A stretch of DNA of 49,040 nucleotides from Acanthaster planci (Eukaryota > Echinodermata > Asteroidea > Valvatida > Acanthasteridae), in the NCBI RefSeq assembly GCF_001949145.1, contig NW_019091392.1, positions 156,675 to 205,714 on the forward strand, written 5' to 3'. Shown one piece after another: positions 43,748 through 49,040 of the stretch. Every line of letters starts with the position of its first letter. Within the stretch, counting starts at the first letter, position 1. The position numbers and the translations under genes are program-made. Under the pieces are notes generated by a model. It had not been told where the DNA came from. It searched no databases and was given only the letters and a program-made list of their open reading frames with translations.

Positions 43748-45850
43748 AGTCTCCTGCGTTCACATACCCCTGTCCAGCCTACATTATTCAAATTTCCCAA
43801 GTGCCCATCATAGTTCGCTGAAAAGACTTGGTTATGCATACTGCCCCTTTACCCTTAATATTGCACTGCGGTCCCGCCGCCACAGCGCCTATCGTTTACA
43901 GACTTATCTTCGGGGGATTTTTAGAGTTTCGAGTTAGGTAACCTTTCGGGTTTGTGAATTGACTTGATTCCTGCTTACGAATAAAGAGTGTTTCTTGTCT
44001 ACTTGTAAGAGTGCTCATTTTGTATTTTGCATTTTTGCTGTTCTTTTCTGCCCTTTTTTGTGCATTATCTACAGGTTTGGCTCACGGGCAGCCCACGTAT
44101 GTTCAACCCTTCCACTTAGTTTGTGCACATGCACTAAAATTCGGCAAAGTCAAGGTCACTTTCTGTTGCTTAAAATGTCGACGCCAGCCAGAAAACGACT
44201 ACACCAAAATCTATCTTGCGGAGAGAGATATATAATCAGGCTGCAAATTTTGTTTTGTGACGTGTTTCTTATTAATTAAAAATGACATATGGGACAAATG
44301 GGGTGAAAGATGTATGTGTATATTACATTTCCGAACGTAAACTCGTAAATTTGAAATTTTTTCCGGTTTGTCACACATGCTGTATATCCTGATAACTGAA
44401 AGAGTGCTTGCAAAAAGTTACCATGCCTTGTTTAAGCTATTTGTAATTTGTCCTTCGTTATTTTGAACAATTTCAATTTTGGCTTTCTGTCGACCGGTCG
44501 GCTACGATTTACGTGTGCACATGTGCACGTTCATGTACAGTACATGTACTCCATCAACGCACGTAACTACTACGGACAAATGATTCTTGTGCAAGATATT
44601 CAATTCACAATATTTTGAAAATATTACCAATGTTTTTATTACACCTTTATACACACGGCATTTTATTTCGTTTGGATAAAGTGGAGAAGTTGTTTTAAAA
44701 TGGAAAAGACCGTGGATGTACAAAATGTATTTTCTTTTCAATCCGATCGTGTTTACTTTTTGTAAAATCACCTTGTAAGAATTTGTTTCAAATTTTGTGC
44801 AACTGGGTTCATATAATATGGTAGTTTAATGTTGTGTAATCCGTTTTAGTTATTAGGGTTAGCTTCGTGAACTTTATTTGTTTGTGTTTTGTTTAAAATA
44901 AATTATGGTCTTTATCCGCGGAAAGAAGTGTCGGAACGATGTTCGACGTCGAAATCCACAGTAAAGTGATTGAGTGCGCATGCACTAGCTATCAACTAAG
45001 TGTACAAGGCCATGGGAGCAAACATACGTGAGCCCTTTGTTCTCAATGTGGTGCATGCGTTCGATTAATAACAGCTAAACGCTGTATGGGTCTGGCCGTG
45101 GAGCGGGGCTTGGCGGCTGCCCCGCTCCTTTGTGATGCGTTTTGCGTTATCCGAGATTAACGGCCGTAACTGGGAGAGACCCAGTGGAGTGAATACGCCG
45201 GAGTTGAGCATGCTGTGCCGCAATAGTACCCTTGGTCATCGATGCCCACTCCACATATCTACTGATCGGGTTGAGCGTGCTGGGCCGCAACGCTACCCTT
45301 TATCAGGGTTGACTAGAGCATAGCGAGCTGTTCGTCTTTCGTTATACTACAGATGCCGAGTGTTGCTACCTACTACATCCCCAGGCGACCCTGCCTACCA
45401 ATGGCCCAGCGGGGCTCGCGGGGCGATGGCCCGCCACCTGCAGGGTCCCTTATGGGTTTCTGCTCGCCGTGCTTCTTTCGCTCGGAAATTGGGCCAGTCT
45501 ACCCCCTCTAAGCAGGCAACAGGCTCTACAGCGGGTACAAGAGAGTCTACAGTACGGCACGGTGCACAGCCTCGCGTTGCATAGTCAACTTTTCCTAGTC
45601 TGTTCAGTTTAAAGGTTAGATACGCCACACTTCAGGCAACGCTGGGATCCCCTGTCACTACAATGTCGCATCGCTGTCAGCGTCAGTGCAGAGTGGATTC
45701 GAGGCAAGTAAAAAAAGCCTACTTTCCCGCTAGCTGACTGACATTCATCCCCAGTTCCCGTTCTCTTAAGTCCTTTGGCGGTCTCCCTACTACCAGCACC
45801 TACCGTGGAAGACGTCTATTCATCGGTATGGTTCACCAGGCTACACATCA
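43748..45850 (+). mobile_element. DIRS-like element, 3'-truncated third copy
   Basis: It starts with the same left terminal repeat as the copy at 34436 (AGTCTCCTGCGTTCACATAC) and keeps the leader with matching words (TTCTTTTCTGCCC, AAGAGTGCTCATTTT). It then has about 900 bp not seen in the other copies (about 44105-44990), followed by the GAGCGGGGC leader part and the gag start MAQRG at 45399. It is lost by about 45850 without RT, recombinase or right terminal repeat. The interruption may be another insertion; its edges are not defined. Confidence 0.7.
44105..44990. other. AT-rich segment interrupting DIRS leader
   Basis: AT-rich, no ORF of known type, absent from the equivalent place of the copy at 34436. 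GTGCACATGCACTA (44122) and GTGCGCATGCACTA (44976) occur near its two edges, so it may be an insertion flanked by a duplicated sequence. Confidence 0.4.
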
Positions 45851-45886
45851 TTCTTAAAACATTACAAAATTCCTTTTGGTACCATT

Positions 45887-45915
45887 AATAATAATAATAT
45901 TTATTTTATGTAAAC
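45887..45915. repeat. ATA/TAA microsatellite
   Basis: Short (AATAAT)n run just after the truncated DIRS copy. Confidence 0.8.
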
Positions 45916-46143
45916 GTACCATTTGTTCCAAGGTGCATTATACCAAACTATAAACAAGCTTGACAAGTGTGATGATTTTATGTTTCAAAGCTCCAGCTGA
46001 TTTATAAACAGGTGTGTGGATTACGCGAGAAAGATTTAGTAAAATCCTATTTTCCTTAAAGTCATTTATTTTATGTTGTACGGTTTATCAATACATGCAG
46101 TTTACGTATTTTGTACAAAAATACATGATATGAACAGCAGATG

Positions 46144-48310
46144 TTAAATGTTTAAATTCAGGGTCAGTGTACTTCTTTTGCGCTCATTATGATGCATTGC
46201 AGTAGTCCCAGTTGAGGAGGCGGGCCTTTTCTTGCATGCATTCTCCTCTGTTGGAATACCCTGAACCACACAATTTACCTTGCGTTGGAGTGCGTCGCTG
46301 GTGCGTTTGTATCCTCTCACTGCGTTGGACCTTTGTCCTGAAACTTCGCAGATAAGTTGCTCATCTACCTCGTTGTCGTACATTCGAGTTGCTGCACTTG
46401 CACGGAGGGAGTGATTTGTGCGAAGTCCCAGAATACCTGCACTTTTGCACAAATTTGACACGACACAGGAAAGTTTATGACGCCCCAGTTGCTGTGCAAT
46501 GTACCACATATCGCCAATAGGATTAGCCAGAGGTCTAAGGTAGAAGCGTCTGTTGCTCGGTCAGCTGGACAATGCTGAAGATACTTTTCATACTGTCTCA
46601 CAATGCAGCGGGACAGATTGGCTTTTTTCATGAGATTCAACAACTTTGGAATTGATTTTGCCGTGTTTAAGCCCGCCTTGGTTTGTCTTGGATACATCTT
46701 CAACGCATCGAAGAAATTTCCCACCGTCCCCGTCTGTGTGAACAGAAAACTGCGAATTGTGGTGTCGTAGATTCCTGTGTTCTTGACCCCCACGTAGTGC
46801 GAAGTTTAATCCAGTGAGATAAATCAGTGTGTTCAACAAGTTGGTCGGGTTAGGCCTATCGCTTTCGAGAACACCAGCTGACCAATTAGTTCCTCCTCCC
46901 CCAAGGTTATAACCTCAGCTTGCTTACGTTGAATCTGCAAACCCTCCTTGGCGTGATCCTTCATTAGTCCGTCCAGTGTATTCTTGATCTCTAAGAAGTC
47001 AGGATCTTGCAGGCCTTTTTAGGCCTTATTCATGGTGTCAAAATAAAGCTGAAGACAAATCACGAGTTCGTGAATTGTTGCTCCTGGAAATTACTCTTCG
47101 TTTTGTTTGTTCCGGCACAGAAATCTTGCCATTGAATAATTAAGCTCATCTTTGGTCCTATCCTCAAGACGAACATTGATAGAACTTATGTTCAGTGCTA
47201 GGTAGTTGATGGCTCGCTAGTTGCGCTGACCTTACCATTGACGATAGAGTCCTAACACCCACTTAATTTTCTTCATATTGTTATCAGAAAATCTGGAAAA
47301 AAATTAGAAAGTAAATTTTGGGTCCAAATATTAGATATGTTCAGCGCAATCTTGACCTTTGCGCAAATTCTGTATTCTGGAGTAGTTTGCCAAATGTGAA
47401 ACTAGAAATCGTATGGAAGAAACCTTTATATGCGAAGCACAAATTAATTAACGTTTCTGGCAAAAGCAAAATAAGTGGTCTTGGAAGATTTTACTATTGT
47501 ACCCAACCAAAAATGGTCATAAACCGAATAATCCTAGAAGAGAGCCAACTTCCCTCGATAAAATTTCAAAATACATGGCACAACCTGTTAGTTCAAAGTA
47601 GCATGCATTTTGCACACCGAGTGACCCTGCACTGTGCAGTGACAATCTACCCTACATAGCACCAAACGTTTTGACAAGACTGTTAACCTGGCAGGCTTTT
47701 GAATGTGTTTTTACAATTCTAAAAAAAAAAATGTTGTTATTTTCTTAAATTGTTGAGTTTGTAACCATTTTTGGCGAGGTACAATTTTTAAATCTGTCCG
47801 CGATTTAATTTACAGCTGTTTTCCATTATAAAAACTGAAGGTTAAGATTAAGCTGGAAATATGATATTAAAGAAATGGTCCACTTTGATTATTTCTCACT
47901 TATAATACTTTGTTCCAAAGCTTTCTTAACCTCTTTTGTGCAGGAGTTTAATAAACAAGAAACAGATTACAAAAAAAACCAAAGTTTGAAAGAAACAACT
48001 TCATGTTTTTTATTTTTCTAAGGAATGCTTACCTTCTTGTACTCATTTGTGCTACCTCTTCGTTTCCTTTCAGCGTCTGAAAACGGTTCGTTTGGATTAC
48101 TGTTTCCTCTAATGCTAGGGACGCTGCAAGCAGCTCATCGTCACATGTATCAGATACTACCGGCTGGTAGCCACAGTTTTCTAATTTTACTGTGGTATGA
48201 TTTTGTAAGGCTACCGCATCATCAGTGTGATACTCGTCACTGTCTTGTGACTGAAATACACTCTGTGTTAGGAATAGACCGCCATCACTGTCACTTTCAC
48301 TCCACGCCAT
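46144..48310 (-). pseudogene. Crypton-type tyrosine recombinase gene (KIAA1958/DUF3504-like), two exons
   Basis: Exon 1 (48310-48033) starts MAWSESDSDGGLFL and ends before a consensus GTAAG donor. The acceptor TTTTTTTCCAG leads into exon 2 at 47292, and the phases join to Arg before FSDNNMKKIKWVLGLYRQW. Exon 2 continues with a helical region (LDGLMKDHAKEGLQIQRKQ), then the recombinase core: LIYLTGLNFALRGGQEHRNL (first Arg), NHSLRASAATRMYDN (H-x-x-R box) and SNAVRGYKRTS (probable Tyr nucleophile). This is the Crypton-derived DUF3504 architecture. TAA/TAG stops at about 47235-47020 and frameshifts near 46850, 46790 and 46480 break it. A pseudogene or dead Crypton. Confidence 0.78.
47293..48032 (-). 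other. Probable intron of Crypton-type gene
   Basis: Bounded by GTAAGC (donor, minus strand, 48032) and a polypyrimidine tract with CCAG (acceptor, 47293). The phases of the flanking exons agree. AT-rich, no coding signal. Confidence 0.6.
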
Positions 48311-48720
48311 GTTGATACAGAATGAACCAAGCTTAATCGTACAATACTTAAATACTGTGATACCTGCATTTAAAAGTTACGTAACACAAATCCTTCGGGT
48401 TTATTTTCTTGCAAACAAAGTCGCTCCATTCGTACAAAACGATGGAGAGGCAAAACAATAGGGGGAACGTCACGGGTAGAGTTTGAGTCGCATAATACCC
48501 TCGGTAACGCAACATTCGTGGGTAAATCAAATTACAGAACAACTTGGCTATTAATTTGTATGGGTTACGACAGAAGGTAAGGCACATATCCAACTTTATA
48601 TTTATCTAAAATATTTCAAAATATAGACACGTTGACCTATTATTATTTGACAATGGGTACATACCACATTATTGCTGGATTAGAAACAAATCGAAACTAC
48701 TTTCAAACGTAATTAACAAA
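48311..48720. other. Non-coding stretch
   Basis: Upstream side of the Crypton-type pseudogene. No ORF or promoter motif I can defend. Confidence 0.5.
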
Positions 48721-48732
48721 CATGATGGCCAA

Positions 48733-48939
48733 ATGTATATATGCAATCGTTGTGAATCCCATTTTCCACTCCCATCCCGTACCACTGCCGAACAGTTTGC
48801 CAATCATCAAGAAGATTGTTTTGGATTAGGCGCACCAATTACAAACGTCAGACTAGCCCCCCTTCCCACTCTGCTTCCACGCTTCACCGGCCGCACAGAT
48901 CCATTCAACGTCCGGGGTTTCCCACTTCAAACGCCTTGA
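48733..48939 (+). CDS. Hypothetical ORF with zinc-finger-like start
   Basis: A 68-residue frame beginning MYICNRCESHF. The spacing C-x2-C, then H-x4-C about 20 residues later (NHQEDC), could bind zinc. The rest (APITNVRLAPLPTLLPRF) is Pro-rich and unrecognised. It may be part of a larger element running off the right edge, or chance. Confidence 0.25.
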   Translation: MYICNRCESHFPLPSRTTAEQFANHQEDCFGLGAPITNVRLAPLPTLLPRFTGRTDPFNVRGFPLQTP

Positions 48940-48978
48940 CCTTTGACCCCGGGGCTTTCACCGCTCACACCACGGGCG

Positions 48979-48987
48979 TATATAAAA
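48979..48987 (+). promoter_or_regulatory. TATA-box-like sequence
   Basis: TATATAAAA follows a GC-richer stretch (CACCACGGGCG) and precedes A-runs. It could be a core promoter for something beyond the right edge; no downstream gene is visible. Confidence 0.25.
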
Positions 48988-49040
48988 AAAAACCTGGACT
49001 TGCAACGCCTTTGTATAAAAAAGAAACCAACCAGCGGCCA

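Overview
This is eukaryotic genomic DNA, from the genome of a marine invertebrate. The evidence is long introns with GT/AG splice sites, one conserved animal gene split into small exons, a very dense and varied transposon load, and a palindromic ACATGTA(C/T) motif scattered everywhere. Lancelets and echinoderms carry this mix (DIRS/Ngaro-type tyrosine-recombinase retrotransposons, CR1/L2-like elements with 2A-like peptides, Crypton-derived genes, TTAA-flanked MITEs), but the sequence does not settle the species. No bacterial operons, rRNA, tRNA or CRISPR array were recognised.

The only clearly host gene is the 3' half of a DCAF6-like gene (WD40 substrate receptor of the CUL4-DDB1 ubiquitin ligase) on the + strand. 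It has six exons: 12119-12226, 16172-16355, 29453-29609, 30447-30532, 30756-30861 and 31854-31912. Their phases fit together into a 232-residue C-terminal part ending at TGA 31910-31912. The 5' exons were not found and are probably left of the window.

Layout. 106-2250: a broken DDE-transposase-like gene (minus) with a 9 x 30 bp decapeptide-coding minisatellite downstream of it. 2580-2990: a degenerate minisatellite. 3286-5390: a 5'-truncated Ngaro/DIRS-like retrotransposon (minus) with RT, tyrosine recombinase and an SGNH esterase-like domain. 7110-7300: a THAP zinc-finger fragment (minus). 7672-11694: a CR1/L2-like non-LTR retrotransposon (+) split by a ~520 bp insertion. 12119-31912: DCAF6 exons and introns, the introns stuffed with MITEs. 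The largest intron (13.1 kb) holds a foldback element of 11.7 kb (16391-28075) with 2.8 kb arms. One arm carries a nested, internally deleted DIRS-like element, and a decayed copy of the end of the upstream DCAF6 exon lies just beyond the right arm.

After DCAF6: a 40 bp minisatellite that is an amplified copy of the gene's own last codons (31871-32335); a nearly full-length DIRS-like element (34436-39748) with inverted terminal repeats, gag-like, RT, RNase H-like and tyrosine-recombinase regions and a duplicated internal complementary region; an old RT fragment (41860-42300); a truncated third DIRS copy (43748-45850); and a two-exon Crypton-type tyrosine-recombinase pseudogene (minus, 46144-48310).

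All transposon coding regions seen are interrupted by stops or frameshifts, so none looks active as it stands. The most unusual points are the DCAF6 intron architecture, the minisatellite born from coding sequence, a perfect 34 bp-arm palindrome inside the DIRS recombinase, and the tandemly duplicated internal complementary region. I did not find a convincing new defence, metabolic or regulatory system.
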